64,000 nt of DNA, taken from positions 134,001 to 198,000 of the forward strand of contig JAKZZE010000009.1 of the NCBI GenBank assembly GCA_024220505.1, read 5' to 3'. Source of the stretch: Rhizopus arrhizus (lineage: Eukaryota > Mucoromycota > Mucoromycetes > Mucorales > Rhizopodaceae). The number at the start of each line of letters is the position of its first letter. The stretch's first letter is position 1. Of this stretch, positions 47,418 through 59,000 are shown piece after piece. Below the pieces are notes generated by a model. It did no database searches. It was not told the origin of the DNA and saw only the letters and a list, made by a program, of their open reading frames with translations. A program made the position numbers and the translations under genes.

Positions 47418-48857
47418 AAAGAGTATAATTGATAATTTCCTCTTTTCTTCTTTTATTCCCTAACCCTTTGTTTGTCTACTTGTAAAAAAAAGTGTAGAAT
47501 AATAAAAAGAGATATTTTTTCTCTATAAATCATACCTGTTTGATGTTGATACATCGAAAAGCTTAGCATCAACCTTTAAACACAAGATGGGTATTTTTAT
47601 TATTATTGGTACAAAAAGGAGGTTTAGGTTTGCTAGAAGTCAGTAGCAACTTTACATGGTTTATTTTTTTTTTTTTTTATTTTTAAAAAAAAAAAAAAAA
47701 ACTGTTTCGTCTATAAAACATTCTGTGTCAATCACCTTATGTAGCAAGCTTGTATCAAAGGCATAAGCTACATACTTAAATATATTTAAACCTTCGTATT
47801 GGCTTTGAGCTACATTCGAAAGAATATCGAGCGGATGAGTTGTTCACAGCTTTTTCCTCATCAAGAAGTGAATCGTAATACCTTAAGACAGTTTATAAAT
47901 TATTGCTATTTTCAGTTTCTCATGTTTGTTGATGAAACATATGCCGTGGAAAATTATAAACCTGCCTTAGATTCGTATATATTACATTACCCAATGAAGT
48001 TTGTATGCCATTGCAATTTGTCGACTATCTCGCAAGGTATATGATTACAAAGCAACTATTTTTAGGTATATTTGGATTAGATATAGCTAATAGAAATACT
48101 ACAATCAATGAGCATATATGGGTACCATGAGTGCTTATAGTGATATTCGCTAGCTTATCTACAATAAAGACAAAAGATAATAATAAAAGCTCATCTTGGG
48201 TGTTCATCGTTTTTGCGTAAATAAAACATATCAAGTAAATGTGATTTGCCTATTCCCAATGGTTTAAAAACCTTTTGAACCTATGCATACCAGGACTACA
48301 AACAATTGGAATTATTTTTTTTAAATGGCATAAAGATAAATGAAGTTATATTTCTATTGATATCACTAATTCATCAAATCAGAAGAAATTCAAACCTTGT
48401 GTTGTCTTTTGTTTTCTTTATAATGCTATATATGATATATATTCTGTACTTTCATATAAAGTTTAAGTTTTGCAATTGTTCCTCCGTCAATAGAATATTT
48501 TTTTGAAAATAGGGATCAAACATTTGATCTAATATAAAGTTGTTTGGTCATTTTACTGAAACGCTTTTTCTTTACATTGTCAGAAGCATATTATAATACC
48601 TAGAAAGAATATGCATATTTTGAACAATTGTCAATATCGTTTAAGCATAAAATAATAATAGATGTCATTTACTAATCATTTGAATTTTTTCAAATTTTTT
48701 CATAGGCTCTAAGTATTTCTTTATTTTATTTATAAAATATAATAGGGGTCACAAATCTGAGAGAGAGAGAGAGATGTGAACCAAAAGAAGCAGAATGTAA
48801 GCTAGCCAAGTTCAAGTCTGCCCCTTTTGAGAGTGTCAAGACTTTTCATTTCCTTAT

Positions 48858-48959
48858 ACACTATTTCCAGAAATTAAAGTCGCCGTGATTTGTCGCAATT
48901 ACATACAAATTGTATTATAAAACTTTACAAAATGCGACTTTAATTTCTAGAAATAGTGT
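48858..48959. mobile_element. MITE-like element, copy B
   Basis: 102 bp with terminal inverted repeats of 26 bp (48858-48883 and 48934-48959) that differ at one position. The arms run ACACTATTTCC to AAAGTCGC and the reverse. The interior is AT-rich and non-coding. TA-rich flanks fit Tc1/mariner-type insertion. Related to copy A at 30545-30644. Confidence 0.7.
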
Positions 48960-49346
48960 TAATCTTTAACTAAGTAAGTAAGGATAGCTAATTGAGTTCC
49001 ATAAGTTTCTCTTTTATTTAATATTATTTATGCATACAATATATAAATAAATAAAAAATTGTAATTTATTCAACTTGAGGTGTTGCATTTTTACTAGATT
49101 CTAATTGATTGAAATATGATCACTCCAAAATTTTTAAAATAAACCTTTATTAAGCTTAAAAATGTACATTTTGTATTAAAAAAAAGAAGGCATAAAATAT
49201 TGTTGAGTTGATAATGATTCTTATAAAATACATACGGCACGGAGTACATTTGCGTGTTTCTACAAAGTAAAATGGTTAATCTTTCCAACTTTTTCATTTG
49301 GTTTTAAATATAAAAAAAATAACAGCAAATTCCGAAGAACTACTGA

Positions 49347-49377
49347 GCTTTTATGAGTTAAACATTCTCATAAAAGC
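49347..49377. repeat. Short perfect hairpin
   Basis: Arms of 11 bp (GCTTTTATGAG and its complement) around a 9-base loop. Could be a terminator-like fold or chance in AT-rich DNA. Confidence 0.4.
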
Positions 49378-50086
49378 AATGGAAATCACCAGCGGAAAGG
49401 GTAGACTAGAATATGACTCCCTATCTACCACAAACCTTGTTTAGACAATGGGAAATAAGTTAACCAGTGGCAGAGTAGTCTAGAATTTTACTTCCATCTA
49501 CAATAGGCCGTACATCAGATACATGATCTTGAAAAGAAAAGAGTATGCTTCAATTAAACTTCTTTTTATATTTTATTTAATGGAATGTTAGGCATGCAAC
49601 AACCAATCATATTATTGCATAACTAGAGAGAATTATCACTTCATTCTTGATTTTCCAAGAATTCAAAAAACTTGTTTATCTAATTTGAAACAGTAAATAA
49701 ACGAAAAAAGTCTCATCAAGCTAACAAATAAATAAATATAACGACTATTTTGTTTTTATAACCTTTTATTAGCTAATAGCCTGAAAATTGAGTCCAAAGA
49801 AAGAAAGAAGAAGAGAATCTTTAATCAGTTTTTATGAAAATTGCGTTATAGTAGAGAAGACAATGTTATCGTTTGTACAACCATTTTCTGCATAAACTTT
49901 ACTTGTGATTTAGACCTCTCATTTCCTATTAAAGTGTAATAACATACGAATAAAGGGTTCATTTTTGTATCAAGTCTACTTTCAATATAGAAATATTTTT
50001 TAGTTTTATAAAATAAGACGTAGTTTGTATTCAATAAGCCCTCTCTTCTGTCTTTACTCAATAAAGAGGTTCAAGAGACTCATCAA

Positions 50087-50206
50087 TTATTTTACATTAT
50101 AACTTCTTGGCTTTTAAGCTTGCAGCTTTTTCATGAGGATGGCAATGGCAACATGCTTGAGGAAAAGCTGCAAGCTTAAAAGCCAAGAAGTTATAATGTA
50201 AAATAA
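50087..50206. repeat. Perfect 44-bp inverted repeat with 32-nt loop
   Basis: Left arm 50087-50130 and right arm 50163-50206 are exact reverse complements, including the segment CTTCTTGGCTTTTAAGCTTG. The loop at 50131-50162 is GC-richer than the surroundings. No open frame crosses it. A transcript would fold into a long uninterrupted hairpin. Confidence 0.9.
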
Positions 50207-51195
50207 AAGAAAAAGTGTTTCAGTAAAAGGTTCAAACAATCTTATATAAAAAAGAAGCTATTACTAACCAAACAACATTTCTTTTTTTGATCAATTGACG
50301 GTGGAACGACTGTATTACGTTCTCTGTGTGACGTTTATTTTTACGGCCTTTGTTCTGTCAAAGAGAAGTCAGGATTTGTTCATGAAAATTAAGTTAATTC
50401 AAAAAATGCAGTATTTGAGCCTCTTTCACTTACTGGAGTTTTTTTTTTTTTTTTTCATTAATAACAAGGGTACATTTAGAAAAGCTGTTCAAGCGTTTGT
50501 TACTGATTACTCGTTATTAACATATAATTTATATCAACTTGTTATAAACAAATAATCAGTTGTATGCTGACATTAAATAAATCAAAGTCGAGCTTTAATA
50601 ATCATAATCAAGATGAATAGAATAAGTAAACAAGTTTACAGTAATAATATACAACCAATCTCAAATAATCATGCTCTGTTAAAAAAACAGACCTTGCTGA
50701 ATTTTACCAAAGTCATTAATTAAAACTATAATAAAAAAGATCACATGCTATTTATACAACTGCCTAGATGCGCCATTTATCATGATCTCAAGTAAAGAAA
50801 GGAAGTTTAGGAATTTTGATTGATTATTATTCTAAACAATAACAAGCAATAATAATAAGCATAGCCTATTAAAACACTTTAGCATTCTATCTATTTTCAT
50901 AACAAATCAGATATCAAGCCAGTGCTTCTGCAAGATGTAAATGCTTGCCTTTGATTAGAACACTTTTACAACCTCTTTACCTGAATAAAAATCGGTCTTG
51001 AAAAGTACTTGAGCTGGTCTCTTTTACCTTGTTTCATATTTTTATATAGTTTTTACTAATATACAACAGCATTTAGTCATATCTAAAAACGTAAAGAGGT
51101 TTCTTTATGTTCATTCCATTAGCAGCATACATCGACAGGCTGACAAAGCTGTATTCAAAGTGAGCCATGCTGTGGTCTTACTCATTGATTCTACT

Positions 51196-52866
51196 TTACT
51201 TCACACGTAAATGTTGATAGATCAGAGATGATGCCTTATAAACTGCATAGGGTTGTGTACGTCGTGCTTTTTCATTGAGCACAAGCTCCTCTTTTCTCTT
51301 ATTCTCCTCTAAAAAGGGGTTACTAATTTCACTTGGCTTTTATTTTTTTTTTTTGTTAATTATTATTTCTTGATTTTTGTAGCATAAGTATTTTTCATAA
51401 CAAATAAAGGTTATTTTTTTTGTATGTAAATGTATCCCATGAATCATTTACTTCTTCTTTTCCTTGACCCTTCTCCTAGGCCAGGGTAAGCCATATATTT
51501 TATAATGACGATTGCATCTCACACACATTTCAGCATTATCAGTGGATCTAGCATATTCCTCTGCCTGATTGCAGCATTTGAGGGGTTCATGATGTGTGTG
51601 TGGATTCTCATCTTCTGGACGAAGGTATATGGTAGTATTGAAGAATGGTATGATATCACTAGGTACAATTAGGTGGTTGGGTGTTTGAGGTAAGATATGT
51701 TCAAGGTATGTATCTACAGGCTGTGTATTGTATTCCGCTTCTGATTCAGGGTATTTACATGGTGAATCCACTGGCGAGAGTTTAGGTGTATTATTATTTG
51801 GGTGGCAAATGTTGATGATTGACATGATCGTTTTAACACTTCCAGGAATACATGAATTGTTGGGTAATAGGTTTTCTTCTTTTGGTATAGAAATTTCGGA
51901 ATCAGCACTGTCTGATTCACCTTGTGAAAGTTCTGGTGTTTTGATGAGAGAAGGGGAACTTGTTCGACGCTTCTTTGTGTTATATACAATTGAATCTACG
52001 ATAAACACAAAAGCATATGAGAAACTTTTTCTTTAGTAAACCTTTTCTTGTAATATTTTACCTGAATAATTCACATTCTTACGCTTTCTAAGCCTTTGGT
52101 GCATCTTTGTAGAATTGGTTTGTTTTTTCTCTTCTATCTTACTGTTCTCTTCTGTCTGTGGCTCTTTGCTCTTTGCATAATAACCTTTTCCTGATCTACA
52201 AGATAATAAGTTATTCATGCATTCTCTCAGAGATCAAGCCATGCATTTACCTTTCACACGTAAAGCAGCGGCATTCAGTATTGTTAACACCAAAGTAGTG
52301 ATCACCATATTTCACTGTTAACTCTTCTCCTGGTTCAATTGCTCTCAATGTTCTAAATGTCACTTCAGTTCCTTGTTGAACAAAGGCACAGTTTGCGTTA
52401 CAGTCATGCTATATTAAATGCTAATCAGTTTCACTCCTTACGCCCCTTCTCTCTTTCTTACGTTCATAAAGCGTGCTGGACCTAAAAATAAAAAGGCATT
52501 TTTATATCTTTGAGATAACATCACACTAAAATCTCTGCCTTCTGATCTAAGCATTTGATCAACATCCTTCGTCAGACCACACACAGAGCCAGTACAATAT
52601 TTTAAATATTCACCAGCCTGCCAGCTCTTATTGGCAATAATGCATGCTTCTATTTCACCCGTATATCGTTTGGTTGAAGAAACTTCAAATCCTGCAGTGG
52701 GCATGAATCTATTTATATTTGTTAGTAAACAAAAAACAATTGTTATTTTTTTTTTTTACTAACATGGAAACATATTTTTTTAAATGTTTAGCAAATCGTG
52801 CTTTTTCACTATTTTCTCTTTCCTTTAAAAAGTTTGTAAAATAAGGCAACCTAAAATATAAAGTAT

Positions 52867-52903
<37 letters not shown>

Positions 52904-53141
52904 TAAAAAAAAAAAAAAACATAAAAAATTTTATTTACCTCATGAAGGCATCTACACAACCAGAGAGATTGGTTCTACCATGTACCAAGTATTGACGTAA
53001 AATAGTAACAGCTGGTTCAGGTTCTGGTTCTGGTATAACAGCAGTTGAGTTCATTCTTGTCGTTTGGAACCATAGAAATAACTTATCAAGAAAAAAACGA
53101 GCAAGAAGATCATCAAAGATCGTGAAATAAAGATAGTTCAT
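51196..53141 (-). CDS. SET9: SET9/Suv4-20-type histone H4K20 methyltransferase
   Basis: Methylates histone H4 Lys20. Minus-strand exons 53141-52939, 52850-52764, 52708-52462, 52408-52251, 52195-52062, 51995-51452 and 51331-51196 give about 502 residues. The N-terminal helical region (MNYLYFTIFDDLLARFFLDK) precedes the SET domain, which includes FMPTAGFEVSS, RFMNHDCNANCAF and LTVKYGDHYFG. The post-SET cysteines lie in ECRCFTCE. The C-terminal part has a second Cys cluster (CCNQAEEYARSTDNAEMCVRC) before YGLPWPRRR. If the last 120-bp intron is retained, the protein stops at 51448 instead. The final exon is phase-consistent, uses an AAG acceptor and encodes a charged helix. Core identity is secure and the last exon is tentative. 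Confidence 0.9.
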
Positions 53142-53743
53142 TTCTTTTTTTTTTTTTCTCTTTCTTTCTTTTTAAAAATATAAAAACAAGTTGATGTAAA
53201 AAGAGAACTACAAAACGCGTGTATTACTTTTTGTTATAAAGAAAAGAAAAGAAAAAAGGGGGAAACAAGGTACAATAATAATAGGGATGTGGAGTTATAA
53301 ATTGGTAAAAAGCTTTTCACGTGATACGATCGTCAACAGTTGCTTCACAATAAAATTAGGCTTGGGTGAAAAGAAAAGAAGAGCAAATCTGCTATTCACA
53401 CACTTTTTTTATTAGAGAGTGATCATTTCTTATTTATTGTACGCCTTTTTTCATCTCTTAAAGATTGTTTCTATATACAGCAACCAACTGACGTCACGCG
53501 GCATTTTGATTTGTTTATTGTTCAAAGTAAATTATAGTTTGTATCCAGGCGATGAATCAAGATATATTTGAGCATTGATTGCTAGCGTAACCCATTTCTA
53601 TGAATAAAAGTTTAATAAATATCAAAGAAACATTAAAGTTGATAAAATGAAAAAAAAGAAGGAATATGGAAAACAATGAATGCAGTTATTATTCATATAT
53701 AAACTCAAATGAATCGTAAAAGACAGATAATATTTTTTATACT
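53142..53743. other. Spacer between two minus-strand genes
   Basis: 602 bp, AT-rich. It holds the presumed SET9 promoter with a T-rich tract at 53142-53171, and the METTL4 3' flank. No gene or repeat seen. Confidence 0.55.
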
Positions 53744-55000
53744 TCATTCTTTTTCAAAGTAATTTAAATGCTGAAACTTTAAGCATTCATTTCCCCAACT
53801 AATCCATCCAGGAGTAAGACAGCGAGCAAACATTTCCAAGCAGACAGGCTTTTCTTTGTTTTCCAAATAAGGCATTAAAACATCTATCATTCATTGAATT
53901 CAATTAAAGTATATTTGATTTTTGTATATAGAATTCACCTTGTAATGGTGGTTTCCTTGAATGCCTAAGGCTTGGAACACTGACAATAACATGCTTTTCT
54001 GGCATCACAATTTGACTCTTACAACGTTGACCGATGATCAACTGTTCATAAGTCTTTTTATGCTCAGAGTCCAATGGAAAAATACATTCACCTTTTGTTG
54101 TCAACTTGAGCCAGACCCACTCACTTACAGGTTCCAACTGCCAAGAAGGAAATAGTTTCTTTAGAATAAAGTTCCTGAATTTTGGTTTATTTGTAACCCA
54201 GATTGCAACAAGACTACCTTCTTTAAGCATGCTTGTCATTGGGAGACTGAACAAATCATAAATATCTTGTGTCTCATATTTAGATGATCTGTGAACTGTA
54301 ATTCAATTTAAGTATAAGCTCTGTCAACACAAAATAAATTTATACCACTTTTGTTTGGCCACGGTGGATCCATAACAACCAAGTCAACCCCATCAAATAA
54401 ACTTACTGCAGCAAATGAGATTTTATATAAAATTCAACTTTTTCTCTTACCGTGTTCACTCAATTGCTCTAAGCTACCATCGGTCATGGATCCCATAATG
54501 AAAGTTGACTGTGGTGGTATTAGATAAGTGGCTGTTGGTGTGATTTCTAACAGTTTCAATTGATCTGTATTATTCATACAAATCTTGTTGAAAACAGAAA
54601 ATATATCTAAATCCTTATAAATCATATCAACTAAGTCTATCTTTTCATATATTTGTTCGTCACTAAATTTCATCTGTGCCTTTTCAACCATTTGTTGTAT
54701 ACTCGGAAAATCAATCTCATTTTTTTCTCCTTTCTTTTCTTTGGGTTCAACTTGGTTTTTCTCTTTCCAACAAATTTTTAACTCATTCAAACAATCCATT
54801 AAAATTGGCCTTAATTCTTCATGTCTTTTGGCCGCTTCAATATCTGCTTTATTTGGTGTTGTTTTTCTCTTTTTCTTTTTTGGTGATTCTTGTTTGGCAT
54901 AGAAATAAGGTTTAAGTAGATTGAATTCACCTTGGATTAAGTGATAAGGTGTCAAATCTTTAGAAAAGCATTGTTCAGCATCGATAATGTCAAACGACAT
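53744..55000 (-). CDS. METTL4: METTL4-type N6-adenine methyltransferase
   Basis: MT-A70 family enzyme. METTL4 orthologues methylate adenine in DNA or in U2 snRNA cap-proximal adenosine. Minus-strand exons 55000-54451, 54405-54346, 54295-53939 and 53883-53744 give about 368 residues. A lysine-rich N-terminal part (SPKKKKRK, likely nuclear localisation) precedes the catalytic motif DPPW, encoded in a 60-nt exon (VDLVVMDPPWPNKS). Next come AIWVTNKPKFRNFI and FPLDSEHKKTYEQLIIGQR. Past these are VPSLRHSRKPPL and the orthologue-specific ending LTPGWISWGNECLKFQHLNYF. All active-site elements are intact. Which nucleic acid it modifies cannot be told from sequence. Confidence 0.93.
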
Positions 55001-55083
55001 TTTGTGTAAAAAAAAAAAAAAAATAAAAAATGAAAAATAAAAACGAAAAACAAAACTTTTTTTTTTCCTTTTTTTTTTTTTTA

Positions 55084-55562
55084 ATGGGATTATTCTCTTG
55101 GTTTCAAAAGGACAGTAGTCAACCAACAAAAGGCTTGGATGAGATTCCACAAAAGACAACATGTTATCATATTGTAATACCTATTTCGCTTTGTAACCTT
55201 AATTCGAAATTAAGACTTTTGGTTATAGGAAGGCTTTTTAAGCTGTGCTTATTTTTCAACTGCAGTAGAAGTGGGAGATCGATTAACAGCGAAATATCCT
55301 AATGTCAAGGTAGATGTGAGTGTTTATATAAGAGAACAATGGTCTGAACGTGCTCGAGAATTACAAAATGTACACACACATACACATATAAAACAATAGA
55401 AAGCACTAACTAAAAGATAAATAGGAATTTAAGACAAGTCAAAGGACATCACCTTTTATTTATGAAGGTTGTGATAGTAACCAAATGGAATTGATTGGTG
55501 GATATACTGACTTTGCAAAAAAGATCAAAAGTGTATACAAGATGAATATACCTTTAGATTAA
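55084..55562 (+). CDS. Small glutaredoxin-like protein lacking CxxC
   Basis: Three exons (55084-55173, 55229-55369, 55425-55562) give about 122 residues. The order of elements suggests a thioredoxin/glutaredoxin fold. A strand (KTTCYHIEGFL) is followed by SCAYFSTAVEVGDRLTAKYP, where the CPYC site should be but reads CAYF. Later come TSPFIYEG at the cis-proline position and LIGGYTDFAKKI, like the GG..DF of glutaredoxins. The second active-site Cys is absent, so classical dithiol chemistry is unlikely. I do not recognise an orthologue. The gene is divergent from METTL4, with 83 bp between start codons. Exon 2 was extended upstream to 55229 because only that boundary keeps phase with the gtaata donor. 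Confidence 0.65.
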
Positions 55563-56032
55563 GATAGAAAGTTATTATGAATAAATAAACTATAGAATCC
55601 AATGGGAAAGAATGCTATTTTCTCTTTAATCAGCCTTTTATCGTTTATTTTGTTTGCATGAAGCTCCTGCATCTCATTTAACAGTAAAGTTATTTATACT
55701 CTTCCTCATTCTTTCATAGACGTCAACAAGTTTTATGTCGATCCGGGTCTTTTGGTCCAACTCGTCACAGAGAGAAAGAGAGAATGCGATATTCTTATTA
55801 AACATGCTGTATAGTTTGGTGGCCAATAAGAAAAATCATTAAAGACAAATAATTCTTCAAGTTGTAGAAAATTTGATTTCAGGAGAGATAATTAAATGTT
55901 TATCGTACCTTTGTATGTGTCACATAATGCTTAAAGATAACAATGCTTAATTCCGCTGATCGTGAGACTTTTTAAAAGCAAACCTGAAAGCACATTTTGC
56001 ATTTTTCTTCTTCTTTTTCTTTTTTATATAAA
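55563..56032. other. Spacer with an unassigned protein-like stretch
   Basis: 470 bp. Around 55728-55815 one frame reads DVNKFYVDPGLLVQL and ends in a stop, preceded by a possible acceptor. Alternative joins to upstream sequence give other frames, so I do not call a gene. A T-rich leader precedes the AASS ATG. Confidence 0.35.
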
Positions 56033-59000
56033 ATGTTAACTAATTTATTAAGAGGGAGCAGATATATACAAAGACAGCATTATGCAACGATTGGTATTAG
56101 AAGAGAAGATAAAAGTAGATGGGAACGTAGAGCTCCTTTAACTCCAGATCATGTTGAGCAATTAATAAAAGAAACCAAGACAAAAGTTTATATTCAGCCC
56201 AGCACCAAGAGAATATTTCCTATTGAAACGTATCAAAAGGTAAAACACTGTCTATCCGTACCTTATTTAATACTGGTATAGGCAGGTGCTATTGTAACCG
56301 AGGATCTTTCTAAAGCAGATATCATTCTTGGTATTAAAGAGGTACCTGAAAAATCACTTTTACCAGAAAAGACCTATCTTTTCTTTTCCCACACTCATAA
56401 AGGGAATGAGAAAAATATGCCAATGCTTCAAAATATACTTGACAAGGTAAACACTTGTACAACCGTGTATCATTTTTCTCACCTTATCGTGGGAAATAGA
56501 AAATACGTTTAATGGATTATGAGCTCATGACAGATGAAAAAGGTAAAAGGTTGGTGGCATTTGGTAAATTTGCTGGAAATGCTGGCATGATTGATATTCT
56601 TCACGGTATGGGACATCGGTTTCTTGGGTTGGGCTACAGTACACCGTTTATGGTATATAAAAAACTTTATTTTTTTTTACTGCTTAAACTTAATTATTGT
56701 CCAGTACATGTCGATGGCACATGCTTATCCTACATTAGCACAAGCAAAATTAGCTCTTCACAGAGTAGGCGATATGATCACTCAAGACGGAACACCCAAA
56801 GACTTTGGGCCTTTAGTTTATGCCTTTACTGGTAATGGCAATGTTGCTCATGTAAGAAAAGGATACAAATGTACACAGTGGTATTTATATATACTTTGCT
56901 TAAACAATATAATCAGGGAGCATTAGAGATCTTTAAAGAATTGCCTCATGAGTTTGTACCTGCTAAAGATTTGGAAAAGCTAGTAAACGATAAAAGTATG
57001 AAAAAGAAAATAAACATTTCTAAGGCAGTTATTAACATATATAAAGACCCAAATTTGAAAAAGTTGTATGCTACACAACTTGGAGTGAATGACTATATTA
57101 TTTCAAAGGACGGAAACAGACCCTTAGAATCACCTCAAGATTACCTTGCTCATCCTGAGAAATATCAGTCCAACTTTCATCAAGCAGTAAGTTAAGAAAA
57201 CAAAGAGAAAAAGAGCAAGTACTCATGGTAATTTAGATTGCGCCTTTTGTCAACTGTGTTGTCACTGGTGCTTACTGGGATAAAAGGTACCCGAGAACAT
57301 TAACCAATCAACAATTAAAGGAGATACAGCAATCACAGCAAATGGGAATCATCAAGCCTGGAAAAATGATGAGCTTAGCTGATATTGTGTGTGATATAAA
57401 AGTAAGTCTATAGAAGAATGTAATTATTGGCTGCACATTAACATTTAATAAAAAGGGTGCATTTGAATGCTTATCTCACTCTACATCTGTGGATGATGGG
57501 TATTTTTATTACGATGCTCAAAAGAATGAAGAACATAAAAAGTGAGTTTTTTTTTTTACACAAGACGCACAGTAGTCTCATAATTTAGAATAGTCCTGAA
57601 GGAAAAGGTATTCAAGTGATGGGTATTGATATTTTGCCTGCAGAATTGCCCATCGAGAGCAGTCAGTACTTTAGTGAGAAACTTTACCCTTTTGTTCAAC
57701 AAATGGTTACTCAACCTGCCAACATTCCATTCGATCAACTACCTCCTTTATTGCGTCATTCTGCCATCACTGACCAGGGAAAATTAACAGAGGCTCACCA
57801 AGGGCTCCGAAATCTTTTGAAGCATAATAATGCACATGGTGCCCAAAAGAAGACGGTATTATTGTTAGGATCGGGTATGGTATCAGCTCCTTTGGTTGAG
57901 CATCTTGCAAGAAGACCTGATGTGAATATTGTAGTTGGTAATTTATACCACTCTCCATTAATACTGTGACTGAATGCTTTAATAGCCAGTAATGTAACTG
58001 AGGAAGCCAAGGCTTTAGTATCCAATTATTCCAATGTGGAATCAGTTCCTTTAGATATTTCCAACCATCAACATTTATCTCATCTTGTTGCTAAAGCGGA
58101 CGTTGTAGTGAGGTAAATGATGTACTCAGCTCAAATGCAAAACATAGTTCGATGACAAGTTCAAATTAGTTTTGTTCCAGCATTTTTACATACAAAAGTA
58201 GCCAAAGCATGTATTGAACAAAGAAAAGATATGGTAACGGCAAGTTATGTTTCTAAAGAAATGCAAGATTTGAATGAAAAGTAAGTCCTTTAGAAAATGT
58301 TTATGATTTTTATAATTCATTGTAAAACTAGAGCCCAAAAGGCTGGTATTTTGATTATGAATGAAGTAGGTTTAGATCCAGGTATCGATCATATGTCTGC
58401 TATGAAGATCATCAACGAAGCCAAGAGAAACGGAAGCAAGGTAAAGCGTATACGCTGCTGAATATATGTGTAAACATTTTAATAGATTAGTTCATTTATT
58501 TCTTGGTGTGGTGGATTGCCTGCTCCTGAAGCTTCTAACGTTCCTCTTGGTTATAAATTCAGTTGGTCTCCTCGTGGTGTACTCACTGCTAGTGGAAATG
58601 ATGCTATTTATTGGAATAATGGAAAGGTAAGAATCTATATAGTTGTGTATGTATGCGATTGCTAAGTAAGATGTGTTTTTAATAGGAGCATACTATTTCA
58701 GGCAACGATTTATTAAAGCAGCACTTTCCAATTGTGCGTACACCTTTTGCTGGATTTGTGTTTGAAGGGTTAGCCAATAGAAACTCTCTTGGTTATGCAG
58801 ATATTTATGGTTTAGGTCCTTTATCTAATATGGATATCATGTTCAGAGGAACACTCAGATATCAGGTATATACATACTAAATGATAAGTTCGCAGTGCTT
58901 ATATAGTCTATTAGGGATATTCTGATTTACTTTATGCTTTCCGTCAATTAGGATTCCTGGATTTAAACCAGTCCCTTGATCACTGCACTAACTGGGTAAT

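Larger units (their letters stand above)
47418..51195. other. Gene-poor region with repeats
   Basis: About 3.8 kb without a convincing gene. It contains a MITE-like element (48858-48959), a short hairpin (49347-49377), an imperfect duplication (about 49386-49435 versus 49465-49510) and a perfect 44-bp inverted repeat (50087-50206). A frame at 47799-48044 with FLMFVDETYAVENYKPALDS faintly recalls a DDE transposase fragment but is too short to call. Confidence 0.5.

Noticed and set aside
47799..48044. Transposase fragment
   Set aside because: Only one short Asp-containing stretch resembles a DDE motif, there is no ATG, and no flanking repeats or second catalytic block were found.
48760..48780. 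GA repeat (gagagagagag) as a functional element
   Set aside because: A short simple repeat in gene-poor DNA with no associated structure.
50295..50555. Membrane protein ORF of 86 codons
   Set aside because: No ATG at the start. The hydrophobic middle is a translated T run.
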